From positions 3,477,001 to 3,541,000 of the forward strand of contig PYIU01000005.1 of the NCBI GenBank assembly GCA_003415625.1: a stretch of 64,000 nucleotides of DNA. The letters are read 5' to 3'. The stretch comes from Aquanectria penicillioides. Taxonomy: Eukaryota > Ascomycota > Sordariomycetes > Hypocreales > Nectriaceae. The position numbers were made by a program, and so were the translations under genes. The notes beneath the pieces are model-generated. The model searched no databases. It worked only from the letters and a program-made list of their open reading frames with translations, and was not told where the DNA came from. Shown here piece by piece: positions 22,981 to 35,450 of the stretch (the first letter of the stretch is position 1; each line of letters begins with the position of its first letter).

Positions 22981-23239
22981 TGTAAACAATATACAGGCAC
23001 GCGCAGGGACGGTCACAGCGGGCGACATGCGCAACGGGTCGGTCCAGATCAATTGGGATTCGTAAGGAGCAGCTAGATAGTGGTCGCAGAATGCAATCAT
23101 CTATTTACAGTGCAGGGATTCCCTTATGAGGATATATGGCCTTAAGACCTAGGCCTATAAGGCCCCTAAGGTTGGCTTATGGCCGGCCGCTATATTTATA
23201 GCGGCAATTACCTTTACCTAGCCGCTATATCTATTAATA
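22981..23239 (-). repeat. LTR (element 3' LTR), 259 bp
   Basis: Aligns gap-free over its whole length with 28226-28484. Nearly all differences are C/T or G/A. The outer (left) half keeps its GC content, while the inner half is mutated. Confidence 0.95.
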
Positions 23240-23247
23240 CTCCCTTT
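23240..23247 (-). other. Polypurine tract of the retrotransposon
   Basis: Minus-strand AAAGGGAG abuts the inner edge of the left LTR, where plus-strand DNA synthesis would be primed. Its preservation fits RIP, which changes G only in TpG and C only in CpA contexts. Confidence 0.75.
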
Positions 23248-24420
23248 AAGCCTAACTAAAGGCTTATCTTTAGGTGCTATTATAAGGCTATTTTAACCTT
23301 CCTTATATATATATTCCTTATATAATTATAAAGTTATTTTTTTTTTATTGCTAAAGCAATTATTTACTTAAATAAGACTTTTTTACTATAGCTAAAGGTA
23401 TTACTATAAGCTTTTATAGGTATTATTTATACTTACTTTAGTATTTTTAATATAATATTTTCTTTAATTTTAGCTTTAATCCTAAAGCATTAATAAAAGA
23501 ATAATGCAATAGGCCTATTAATAGCTTTATAAATATATTAATAATATTTTTAATAAAAAAAATATATTATAATTTAATTATACTATCTTTAATAGCCTTT
23601 TTTATAAAGTAATATTGCATTTAAATATACTTTATATAAGTATAAAATTTAAGGTTATATATTAGCTTTATAGCACTTTAATTATCTATAAAGATTACTA
23701 TTAAAGCAATTAATAGGCTATTAAATTTCTTTATAAAGCTCTTTATTTATATAATTTATAATATTGCCTTTATTAATATATAGTATTTAGCTTTTATTAA
23801 GAACTTTATTATAGTCTTTTAATACTTATTAAACTATATAATTAGGCCTTTATTTATAAGGAATATATATTCTTTAGTTAATTATACTATTTTTAAGTAG
23901 TTAATATAGTTAAAGTTATAATAGCTATAAAGATTAAATAAATTGCTATATAACTCTTCCTTAAGGCAGTAATAATAAATAGAGTAATTAAGGCTTCTTT
24001 TAATATATTATAATATTTTTTTTATAGCCTTAAGTTATTATTTGCTTAAGCTATTTAAAAAGTATACTTAAAGACTATATATAAAGGCTAGATTAGGCTG
24101 GCTTTATTATAAAAGATAGTTAATTTTTCTTACTATTAATATATATTTTTTACTAATAGCCTTTATATTAAGAATATTAATTATTTTAATTAAATAGTAG
24201 GTTTCTATTTCTATTAATATATTTATAACTTTATAATTAAGGTATTTAAATTACTTAAGGATACTTATTATATAGTCTCTTTATAATAATATAAATAATT
24301 TATTTTTTTTACTATAATAGTTATACTTAAGAAAAGCTTAAGAAATTTAAGCAATTTTATTTTTACTTTTTATATAAGTTTATTAATAAAGGTATTTGCA
24401 TTTTTATTATTATTAATAAT

Positions 24421-24447
24421 TATAAGTATATTATTTATATATATAGC
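24421..24447 (-). pseudogene. Reverse transcriptase active-site remnant (YVDD box)
   Basis: Minus-strand translation gives AIYINNILI. Two GA[T/C] to AAT changes and one GTA to ATA change relate it to the YVDDILI box of Copia-type reverse transcriptases, with the catalytic Asp pair now Asn-Asn. Surrounding codons contain stops. Confidence 0.75.
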
Positions 24448-26921
24448 TATAATAATCTCCTTTATTTAATTTATATAGACTATAGTATTGCTTTATAGCC
24501 TCTTAAGGCCTAATTTATTAAGTATTTTCTTTAGTTTCTTTTGCTACTATTAGGCACTTTATTTAAGGCTATATAGAGCTATAAGTAACTATATAATATA
24601 CTTAATGCCTTATTTATAGCTTACTTTTTTAATTAAGTGTTTATACTTTAGATTCTTAAAGAATTTATTAAATAAAGAAAAGATTATAATATAGATATTT
24701 TCTTTTAGCTTTTTTTTAAGTATACTATAATTATATTATTTTATAATAGCTTCTTTTTAATTTATATAGTATAAGCAAGTAATATCCTTTAGGAATTAGC
24801 TCTTATAGTTAAGGAAAAGGTCTTTTAGTAATTAATACCTTCCTTTTATATAAAGCTATATACTATAAGTTAAGCTTTATATATAATTATTATACTATTT
24901 TTATTTCTTTTATATTAATTTATTTATTTTACTATAAGTAGTCTTTTGCCTTTTAGTAACTCTTTCTTTAGGATAAATTTAAATATACCTTTATTAATAA
25001 AAGTATAAATTTCCTTAAAGAATGCCTCTCTTTAAAGGTTAATATTTAGCTAATTAAGGGCATTATAGACTATAGCTAGATTAATATTAATATAGGCAGC
25101 TAAAATCTACTTCTTTATAGCTATTATTAATATTATAAAGTATCTCTTAAAGTTATTAAATACTCTTTTTAGCTATAATTAAATAATCTTTTTACTTTTA
25201 GCTATAAATAATAAAATAGGCTTATAAAACACTATATATATTATTATAATAACTTTCTTTATCTTAGGGTTTTAAATCTTATATACCTTAGTTTTTTAAA
25301 ATCCTATAAGGATTCCTTTTTAACTATAAGGCAATATTTTCTTAAATCTATTATACTTTTTCTATTTAATATAAATAAATGCCTTTAACCCTAAAATCTA
25401 TAAATACTTAATGCTTAATATATATTTCTTTTTTAGGATTAAATTTATAAAGTAAACCTTATAAAGAGTCTTTTAGTTTAGTAACCTTATTGCTATAATA
25501 TTAGCAATATATATAACTATAAGGATAATCTCTTTTTATAGCCTAAAAGGGATATTTATTGCTATTATTATGCTTCTTGCCTTCTTTTAGATTATATAAT
25601 TTGCCTATTTAATAAAGCCATTCTATTTATAGCTATATAGTAGTATAATAATTATAGGGATCTCTATCTTTAAGAGAAGTTTATTAACCTTTCTATTAAT
25701 AAATTTATAGCTGCTATTAAACTATATCTTTTAGGGTAGACTATAAGCTATAATAGTTTTAAATACTAAAAGATCTTCTTCCATTAAGGTAATAGCATTA
25801 CTTTTCTTTTTAAGTAAATTGCTATAAAAGTAATAGCTTTTATTATTAGTTATAAGCTTAAAATACCTCTTTCTATTATATATATATAGATTTAGCTCTA
25901 TAAGATCTATATAAAAGAGGTTAAGTATGCAATTTACTCTCTTTTATAGTATTTTTAATAAGAACCTTATGCTTTTAGTAAGCTTATAGTCTTTATAGGG
26001 TATATTAAGTAGCTTATAATTATTAAGCCTATCTTTTATAACTTTAAAGGTATAGTTAAGGGCTTTTTAATCTATATAAATAAGTCTTTAATGCTATATT
26101 TTTACTTTAAATTGTTCTATTTATATTAGCATTATTTTAAAAGTAAAGTAATAGCTTATTATACCTTTTATTGCTTTAAGCAAAAACCTTTAGTTAAGAA
26201 TATTAAGGGTTATAAAGATCTTACTATTATTATTAAAGATCTTATTTTTAATTATATAATTGCTAAAAAGATAAACTTTTTTATTAAAAATTATATTTAA
26301 TAAAAAATCTTTAATAAGAATTATATCTTTAAGTATTATAGTTTTTATTCTTTTTCCCTTTATAAATAGTATAACTATTACTATTTTTATAGCTATAAGG
26401 TATATAATGCTTTTGCCTATAAAAATTAATACTATTTTATTAAATTTATACTATTTATCTTTTTTAAACTATTTAAAGTTATTAATAGTATATATATTAG
26501 CTCTTAAGTCCTAAAGCTAGCAGTCTTTTTAATTAGTAAGGCCTAATTCTATAGATATTAAAATAATAATAAAATTGCTATTTCTTTTAGCCTTTAGTGC
26601 AGTATTATTATTAATATTAAGGGGACTATATAATTACTATTTTAATAGGCTAGAAATTATTGCTATAGCTGCCTTTTCTACTAATAACTTTATAAAAGTA
26701 TTACTAAAAAACTTTTTTGCCTTTAAGCTTTTATAGTATATAAAAACAGTATTATTATTATTATTAAAGTTGTTTTTAGCTTCCTTTATATTTTTAGCAC
26801 TTTACTTATTTAATTCTATATATAGGGCAGTCTTTTTAGTCTTTTTAGTAATTTTATTACTATTATCTTTCTTCTTTAACCTTCTATTCTTACTGCCTTT
26901 ACTCTCCTTTTATAGAGATAA

Positions 26922-26963
26922 GCAGTTCTTTACAATATAACCTTTCTAATTATAGTTAAAGCA
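26922..26963 (-). pseudogene. Gag zinc-knuckle remnant
   Basis: The minus strand reads C-F-N-Y-N-stop-K-G-Y-I-V-K-N-C over 14 codons. Spacing equals CX2CX4HX4C with the second Cys and the His replaced by Tyr (TGT to TAT, CAT to TAT), both RIP-type changes. Confidence 0.75.
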
Positions 26964-28225
26964 TTTACTGCTTTTAGAATCTTTTTTATAGTTATTCTTT
27001 TTATTTAATTAAGCACTTATTTATATACCTTTCTTACTGCTAAAATCTTTACTTTTCTTTTAGGAAGTCTATAGACTTTTAGCTTTATTAATAAGGTCTT
27101 TCTATATTTTATAAATAGATTAATATTTCCCCTTTTGCTTATAGTTATATTAAAGTATATTTTATTTAAGAAAAACCTTTTTAATACTATTTATAAACTT
27201 TATCTTTTTTTAATATTTAAGGAGCTTACTATTAGCTTTAATAATACTATTTATAATGCAATAAAAATTATTAATATAATTTTAAACCCCTTATAATTTC
27301 TTTAGAGTTAAGAACTTTAATTTTTAGTAAAGGTTAGCTAAACTTTATTAAAACCTTATATTATTATACCTTTTTATTAATAGCTTAATAGCCTTTATAT
27401 TAGTTTTTACTAAAAATAATAATAGCTTTAGTTTCTATAAAACTACTATTTCTATAATAGTAATTAAATACATTTCTTTTAAATATAAAATCTTAATCTC
27501 TTTATATTATTTAATAGCAATTATAATATAAAAGAGATATTTTTTTTAAATAGCTTAATTCTTTAATCTTTTAAATATATTATTTTCCTTTATCTTAAAG
27601 TTAAAACTAATAAAATCCTTAATTTTAATTAATTATAAATTTATAATCTTCTTTTTACTTAAAGTAAGCTTTATTAATATCTCTTTATTCTTTAAGAAAT
27701 TAAATATTTTATTTAAAGCTTTTAAAGGCTCCCTTAAGGTATAAAAAAGTTAGCTTTTTTAATACTTAAAGCTTTTATCTTTATTATCTTCTATTTTAAA
27801 TTTTAATTTATTTTTAAGCTATATTTTATACTTAATTTTTAATTTATTTTTAGTTTTTTAATTAAAGTACTTTTATAGCTTTTATATTTATTATATTATC
27901 TCTATTATTTACTATATTATAATGCTTAAATCTAGCTAAATCTTTTATAGATCCTTTTTAATAGGCTTTATTAACCTTTTAAAAAAAGGTAAAAAATCCT
28001 TAAGATTATTTTCTTTTTTAGTAAAATCTTTTTTATTATTAATCTATTTAATTGCTTTAATAATAAGGATTAGCTTTAAGGCTAGCTTTAAAGCTATTAC
28101 TTAAGTTTTAGGACTTTAATTAATTAATATTATAAGCACTAACTTTAAGGGATAAACTTTAGGTTAATTTAAACCTTTTAAATAGCTATAATTTCTTTTT
28201 AAATTAAAGCTTTAGGCTTATAACC

Positions 28226-28484
28226 TATAAATAATATATAGGTATATATAGAGATAGTTATAGCAAACAATATATATAATAGGTCGGTCTAGATTAATTG
28301 GGATTTATAAGGAGCAGCTAGATAGTGGTTGCAGAATGCAGTCACCTATTTACAGTGCAGGGATTCCCTTATGAGGATACATGGCCTTAAGACCTAGGCC
28401 CACAAGGCCCCTGAGGTCGGCTTGTGGCCGGCCGCTATGTCTGTAGCGGCGACCACCTTCGCCCGGCCGCTATATCCGTCAACA
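28226..28484 (-). repeat. LTR (element 5' LTR), 259 bp
   Basis: Partner of 22981-23239. Here the inner (left) half is AT-converted, and the outer (right) half retains GC and ends in CGTCAACA before the ATTGG duplication. Confidence 0.95.
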
Positions 28485-28489
28485 ATTGG

Positions 28490-30225
28490 TCCATAAATCG
28501 TCCTGGTGAGAAAAATCGGATATCGAGTCCCAAATGAAAGGTTACTTTTAAATTCTGACACCGTCGTATGCACACTTGGGTTACCAATCACTCCGCTGTC
28601 ACTCTTGCTGACGTAGAGAATCCCTGCTGATCCGGTAAAATATCACTTCACTAACCCTCTGTGTCATCCTTGTCATGTCAAACTGACAGTCATCCATTTT
28701 AGGCATCCGATTTGTGCGTAGTTGACCATCAGAGATATTTGACTCATTTCAGAATGCTTTTCCAGCATACCAAAGAACGTCATTCTCCATTGCAAGTGTC
28801 GATTTTTTTTTATAGTTCCTCCTTTCATCTCGTATTAGAGCTTTCCCTTGGATTCTTAGCTTGCGAATGCCACGACCATTGGGATAATATTGAAGCAGTT
28901 CGTATAGGGTGGCAAAGTGGAAGGCTACAACAATCCTGGTCTCGGGCCGCGTGGATCCGGGTGATCTTGTGGCCAGGGTACTCACCACCATATCCTTGCC
29001 TTAAATCGCGGGGAGATGCTTAAAAGTACATGTATTTTCTGCAAATTTACTGCACCCAAGATTACCAGTGAGCTGGGCTTAAAGCGCAAATTATCTGACT
29101 GCTTCTCCCGTGTTCCCCTGCTTAGTGTGCTGATGCAGATCGCTAGTATTGGTTGACGTCGCGAATGAGCAAACAGGAAGGGATACACAAAGCAATGATA
29201 TCATCTGACACAGCTGCGCCATTATTTTGATACAGGGACGGGCCAGCCTGCGTTTCATTACCGGAGTCTCCTTTTTGTTCTCTGCAAGCGGCAACGAGGG
29301 CGAGAATGCGATCTCGGTGCGTTCAAGCCAACCGACCAACGGTTCCAGTCAACCTGAGCGCGTACATCCACGCAAGCCACCCCGGCTGAGGATCCGAGCC
29401 ACCATCCTGGAGACGAGGCATTCGACAACGACAGCCGGTGTGGAGACGAGCGCTAAGTTCCAGACAAGGGTGGCTGGCCTGTCGGCTGGGTCTCAAATGG
29501 TCCCAGATCAGGCGACGAAACGAACGACTGCGAACCGGCAGCGAACAGCGAATAACTGGCGCGAACGCAGCTTCGAGGAACCAGGCAGCTGTTGGTTGCA
29601 ATATACAAATTCGCAATTGGTCATCGGAGCCCTGTGGCGAATTCTGCATTCCGTCCCCGTGAATGCGTCGATATACCTAGGTCGAAGCACTGCCAAGAGC
29701 ATGACACATCTCGGAAACTCCAAGCCCTGCAGGGCTACGACATCCTTGACTCAGGTGATCCCACACAATGAAGCCAAGACGATCCATAGAATTCGATGGC
29801 AAAATACATTACAGAGATTCCGTCCGGGAGGTGAACAAACTTGCTTCTTTTTACCCAGACGCCTCACCCATTGGAATACGGCAGCCACCTTCTCAGCTCC
29901 AGGAAGAAGGGAGCACAGACATAACCTGGAGCCCAACCAGCTGAAGAGCCGCACAAGCTAAACGGCTAACACGGCCAACTTCGTAATAATTTGTCGCAGC
30001 CTCACCGTCACACACTCTTTTCCGGCCCCCAACCCACTGTGACGAGCGTTGCCTTGTAACTTGAGGCTTAAGCAATCCCCCCCTCAACCCAACATAACCA
30101 ACCTGGTTCCCCAGACCTCAACTCAAACTTTCCCTTTCTCAACAACAATTCTTGGTTTTAGCGTCTTTTTCTTTTCACTTTTGCCCTTCTTCCAGTGACT
30201 GTAGGTTCGGTCACCTCACCGCACT
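28490..30225. other. Intergenic, right flank of retrotransposon and promoter of STAND gene
   Basis: 1.7 kb of ordinary base composition. A 244-codon open frame (29227-29961) starts at TTG, has no early ATG and no recognisable product, so I do not call it. The last 150 bp before 30226 are pyrimidine-rich, as in fungal promoters and leaders. Confidence 0.5.
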
Positions 30226-33200
30226 ATGGTGGAAGCCGCCAAGGACCAGGGCAGCGTACAGGCCCAATTCAGCGCCATCGTCGAAGCCGCCTCAAAGCGA
30301 CTGTCTGAATCTTCCGGCCAGCGTCTGGAAGACTACCTGAACCCTCCCGTAAAGTCCGTGGAGGGCTTGAAGCAGCAGTTGGAGTTGCACAACAGCAAAT
30401 TTTCTCAGTTCCGTGAGAAGCGACAGAAAATCTTTAGCACCCTGTCAGCAGCACTGACCCCGGTCGAGGTGATTGGGGGGATCATCTCGGGGGCAGCTGA
30501 GGATATCTTCAAGCCGGCCGAAGGCATATTCGGTGCCGTGGTCTATCTAATCAATGGTGCTCGCGATGTCTCGTCCGCGTACGATGCGATTGTCGAGTTA
30601 TTTGAGCAATTGCAGGTGAGTGACTGGTGTCTGGCTGCTTCAGCCTAACCCCCGCACACATGCCCAAAGGGTCTTGGCTGATCAGACGCAGGACTTTACG
30701 TCGAGGCTAGAGATCTATGTCAAACACGAAATGTCTAATTCCCTTAGGGAGAAACTTACCACGATTCTAGCGACACTATTTGAAGTTGTAGTCCTTTCGA
30801 CAAATGAAATCCGACGCGGACGCGTCAAGACGTACTTCAAGAACCTATTTGGCTCGGAGAGCGCCGTGAAACCGGCTCTCGAGAAGCTCAAGGCTCTCAC
30901 CGTCGGTGAAGAGCGGCAGGTGATTGCCGAGACATACGGCGGCGTGTCTCAGATCAGCGTCAAAACCGACCGTGTGGAAGAACTTGTCAGCCAAGTGAAT
31001 AAGAACGTCATCAGCTTACGCGCAGAGGCGCGTGAGCGAACCAACGCCGTGCACAAGGACAAGCTCAAGGAAATCCTTGAGCCATCTCCATTCCCCGAGG
31101 ATTTCTTCACCTCGTTCAATAAATCGAGAGTGCAGGGAACCGGCGACTGGATCCTCAAAGATGAGGGGCTGCAGACGTGGCTTGCCACAGACACCCCGTT
31201 CCTGTGGGTTGTTGGAGCAGCAGGTACAGGAAAGTCGTTCCTCACCACACGGCTAATTGCATGGGGCCAAGAAAACCTTTCTCACCTCGCATATTTCTAT
31301 TTCCGAGACAATAATCCTGAGACAAGATCAGTTCTGCAGGCGCTGCGCGATGTGGCGTACCAGATCAGCGAGAGCGACGCCTTCTACGCCAAGCAGCTCC
31401 TCAAGCTCCTCCACAGCGGCGACGAGATCAAGACGATCCCCAGCGCCTTCCGAAAGCTGCTGGTGCAGCCTTTTCAGGACGACTTGCGCGAAAAGACCGT
31501 CTTCATTTTCCTAGACGGCATCGACGAAGCGGACCAGAGAGAAGTCGAAGAGTTGCTGGAACAGCTTGGCTCGGCTGACGACTTGGCACAGAGACCAGGC
31601 TACTGCAAAGTGCAAGTCGCTCTTATTGGAAGGCCGCACTTGACTGAGACCATCACCTTTGCTCTCGATCCCGTTTCCGAAGGCCAGTTCGTCACGACAC
31701 TTTACGTTACCCCCGACCGAAATGCAAAGGATGTCAGCTCATTCATCGCCGAGAGCGTCTTCCACTCTCGAAACCTGAGCCGCCTCAGCGTCGACTTCAA
31801 GTATGACGTTATCGAAGCCATGGAGACCCAGGTCGACGGACTCTTCATCCTCGCCAAGTTCATGCTAGAAGAGATCTGCCGAAAGAAACATCCCAAATCG
31901 ATCTTGCAGAGCCTGCAGTCTTATCCCAAAGAGATCAATGGCATGTTGATGCAGTCGCTCAAGAGCCTCTCAGGGACCATGTCAGACGATGAGGCCAAGG
32001 ATCTTAATGAGATGCTGGGCTGGGTGGCCTGCGCAGAAGAGGTCTTGAGTCTGGGACAGCTGGAAGCCGTACTCATCTTGAAGTTTGGGGATCCTCCGAT
32101 CCGCCTGGAAGAGACACTGCGTGGTCAATATGCCTGTTTCTTCGAGCTGGAACGCGAGGATGGTATGACTACTGACGATTTGATCAAAGAGTACGAAAGG
32201 AAGCATCGCCTTGATGGCAATGGTAGACGATCCAGCTCCGTTCGACGCTTCAGTACGACATCACCAGCACGCCCCAGCTCAGAAGGCGGCAGCCCCAGGC
32301 GCCCCAATCCGTTCAGGAGTTCCGAAGGACAGCTAGAGCTCCTTAGAAACCTATCACCAGGCCGCAATCACAGCCCCGGGGTTGCGCTGAGCATAAATCA
32401 CAGCAGTCCGGGTCGCAGCCCTGCACGCAACTACAGCCCTGGAGGTGCTCTGAGCCCAAATCACAGCAGCCCAGGCCGTAGCCCTGCGCGCAACTACAGC
32501 CCTCTAGGAAGCCCTGATCTCTTGGATCCGGTTACGGAAATCGAGTATCGATCCAACAAAGCCACAACATACGTCTCTTTCTTCCACACATCTGTCAAGC
32601 AGTTCTTCAGTAAAGAGAATTCCACCACGATACCCTCCGATTTGGACCACGCATCCATCGGTTTCGATCCCACAGCTGCTCGTGTCCGTATCTTGAAGAC
32701 ATGTCTTTCAATCTTTACTGATAAGGCCTGGTTCGAAAAGTACGACCTTGGTGAGGGCCGAACGGCTATCAAGGAATACGCTGCGTGGTATTGGCAGGAA
32801 CATCTCGCAGCCATCGACCCAGCCACGATCCCAGCTGTCGACAAGCGAAGCCTTGGGCCATACATCTACAAAATGCTCACAGATGACCAAGTTATTCTCG
32901 GATGGAGCTTCATGTACGAGAAGAATAACGAGGAACTTGAGGTTCTCACCGACGACAACATCAAGGGTCTCCGAAAGTGGATGAGCGACGAAGACGTCCT
33001 CTCGTCCCTAAGCCCCGAGGGCAAATCCTGGGCAATAAAGGGCGTGAACGAGTCTCCCGGAATCTTCAAGCCCATTGGTGACTTGTACGCTCGAGCTTGG
33101 CTGTCCGATGAGTGGCGCAAATACGTCCCGACCCTGTTCTGCTTCAAGATTGTTCAGGCCATTGCCTTCATGGAAGAAGGCTACTCATGGTCTCGCAACA

Positions 33201-34816
33201 AGGCTCATTGGCTGGATATTCCCGTCGAGCAACGACTTCTCAAAGCAGCAGCGTGGGCAAATATTAAAGAGACAGCCCACTACCACCGACGTCTCGGCAG
33301 CACGTATCTGGTAAACGAGATGCACAACATTGCTCTCCAACACTACGACAAGGCACTAGCCCTCGACCACAATAGTGTTGAGACTCGTGGACGAATCGCT
33401 TACTGCTTGTTCAAGGATGGCCGGTTCAAGGAATCACTAGAGCAGGCACTAAAGTGTGAGGAGATTGAGGAGAAGAGCCTCGCGGAAACTAAATTAGAAG
33501 GTGTGGCTCTGAAGAGCACCAGGTGGCGACTCTACAAAGATCATTTCTTGATCGCGGAATGCTACAGCGAGCTTGGAGGAGTGGAAAACGCCTTGAAGTA
33601 TTTCAAGAAAGGCATCGCCAGTTCCAAGGTGGCACCTCTCAGCATCGCCGAGTCGTTTGATGCTGAAGTCGGCTACCTGGAGCTTCTGGCTGTCGAGAAT
33701 CGGCATGGCGATGTTGTCCAGTTTCTCCATGAGTTGCACAACCAAGTCACTGACGCTGAGAACGAACGAACGAGGTTGACTGACATTCTATTGGAAGAGC
33801 ACAACAGGCCCATGGTCATTGATTGGATCCCCAAGACAGTGAGCAAGGTCAACGAATCAAGATTCTTCATTGAGCACCTGGAGTTCTCTATCGAGCTCGC
33901 CCACGAGATCCGCGATCCTCTCAAAGCTTTATATCTGCGGCATTCCCTGGGAGCAACATATTCATATAGCCGCGATGCCGAGTCAGCCATTTCCCTCTTC
34001 GAGCAGATTTCATTCCTTGAGTACCGACCGCGAGGAAACGTCCCTACGCGACAGGCATATGCAATGGCGTTCCAGAAGCTCGCATCGTTGTACAAGGAGA
34101 AGGTTCTGTACGCAGGGCTCAAGACACCTGAGGCTACGGAGTGGATCAGGAAGCTTGAGAGGGTCCAGATCAAGCAAAGCAAGCACCATAACCAGGACAT
34201 GCCGCTCAACATGGTTGGATCTGACATCAATGTCGCGGCGATTTACTTGGCTCTGTTCTACCGCCTTCTCGGTCGAAAGGAGGAAGCAGACGCCTTGCTC
34301 AAGATTCTCATCCTGGACAGCATGGAGATTCTCTCAGATGACGACGCACAAAACGATGAGTATGCACTAGAAAACCTGCTTTGCCTTTTGATCGCAGCCG
34401 ACGACATCGAAAATGCCCGGGCGCTAAGCCAATCCATGCGCAAGGTCGACGCGCGCCTACTTGGCACGCCAGCAGACTCTCCCGTGCTGCAGCGCCTCGA
34501 GCCCAAGCTACCAGAAATCCAGTCGATGCAGCACAGCTGCGCGCAGTGCCTAGACTATATCTCGCTAACCGAGGAGTATAGCATGTGCCAATACTGCATG
34601 GAGAGCTACTGCCAGAAGTGTATGGAGCTGATCAAGAAGGATGGGAACAAGACGAGCGATCAAAGAAAGGATTTGATTTGCCGAAGCGACCATGTGTGGT
34701 TCCCTGTGCCTCCGCTTACACGAAGGTTGCATCACGGAGAAATTTTGTTGGCTAATGGCGGAGTTGAGAGCTTTACGGAGTGGAAAGCCGCAATCTTGAA
34801 GAAGTGGAACCAATAG
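30226..34816 (+). CDS. STAND / NLR-like protein: Goodbye-NACHT-TPR with C-terminal Cys-rich module, 1504 aa
   Basis: Exons 30226-30615 and 30692-34816 (76-nt intron; 4515 nt in frame). The N-terminus (about residues 10-270) matches the fungal STAND Goodbye domain, including LFEQLQDFTSRL across the splice. The NACHT NTPase follows: P-loop GAAGTGKS at 305-312 and Walker B VFIFLDGIDEAD from about 400. A disordered insert at about 660-740 carries tandem Ser/Pro repeats (HSSPGRSPARNYSP). After a winged-helix-like part come TPR-like helices (about 930-1350) and a C-terminal CX2C-x10-14-CX2C-x4-CX2C cluster at 1413-1446, possibly a zinc finger. NACHT-TPR proteins act as ligand-triggered oligomerising switches, and in fungi some control heterokaryon incompatibility. 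This role is inferred here. An alternative acceptor 6 nt upstream would add two residues. Confidence 0.92.
32355..32515 (+). repeat. In-frame coding minisatellite in the STAND gene
   Basis: Imperfect repeats encode RNHSPG, then NHSSPGRSPARNYSPGGALSP and a shortened third copy ending SPLGSP. Units are multiples of three, so the frame is kept. The insert lies between the NACHT/winged-helix part and the following helical domain. Confidence 0.85.
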
Positions 34817-35450
34817 AGGAGGCATGTGTACATGTAAACATAGATGGACAGTCTTGAATACGATCTCCGTTCCATAATGGGCCTGAGTTCTTGAAGCACG
34901 ACTGGATCACGGACAGTCCAACTTAGGGTGTAATATTGACCAAGACTTGGATGAGGATTATTTTAGCATATTTAATTAGGTCTTCAAAGTCTAAAAATAT
35001 CCAACCCAGTAGTCAATTCCTAGGCCCCTAGGCTGGTCAGGATTCCCGAGAATATGGCACTTTTCTGAACTTGCATCTAAATCTCTCAATACGTTAATTC
35101 AACGGTTAGCACGACTTGATCTTTATCAATTCTCATACCGGCACTTGCCTTACGAGGTTCTAGAATCAGGACAACTCGTTCCATCTACACGACCTCTGTT
35201 CTTCATTGTAGCTGCATTCTCCAGCGGCAGGTCGTGAGTCTTGGGCACGAACTTGGATCAAATAACAACGCCAACCTATTTACAAAATGAAGCCGCACCA
35301 TCCAAGGGACACGGGGGATCTTTACGAACCGAACATTTACGTCGCAAGTTACACGAAATCACCCCATCGGTTTCTTTCCCTTCCTACTCTGCTTCTCCGA
35401 AATGACGCAGCTTCTCAAACATTCTCATCAAGCGCCGCAAAGCATCCAAA
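34817..35450. other. Intergenic
   Basis: 634 bp between the STAND gene and tRNA-Thr. No gene or repeat seen. Confidence 0.5.

Larger units (their letters stand above)
22981..28484 (-). mobile_element. RIP-degraded, structurally complete LTR retrotransposon, probable Ty1/Copia type
   Basis: A 5504-bp element with two 259-bp direct LTRs and a perfect 5-bp target duplication ATTGG (22976-22980 and 28485-28489). Read on the minus strand, LTRs run TG...CA. The purine tract AAAGGGAG lies immediately before the 3' LTR (plus 23240-23247), which fixes the orientation. Remains of coding sequence are visible: a CX2CX4HX4C zinc knuckle at 26922-26963, where the second Cys and the His have become Tyr, and a YVDD-ILI reverse transcriptase box at 24421-24447 now reading YINNIL. 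The order gag then RT late in the element, its size and YVDD favour Copia over Gypsy. The core has no CpG that I could find, few CpA, and no long reading frame. This is the mark of RIP-type C-to-T mutation on both strands. It is inactive. Confidence 0.93.

Noticed and set aside
22609..23076. Plus-strand frames running into the left LTR
   Set aside because: They cross the target site duplication and LTR edge, so they are not an ancestral gene.
23300..28150. Centromere, AT isochore or mitochondrial insertion as explanation of the AT-rich block
   Set aside because: Flanking 259-bp LTRs, a 5-bp duplication, a PPT and decayed gag/RT motifs show a single RIPped retrotransposon.
29227..29961. 244-codon plus-strand frame upstream of the STAND gene
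   Set aside because: Starts at TTG, the first ATG comes late, composition is unlike a folded protein, and no family was recognised.
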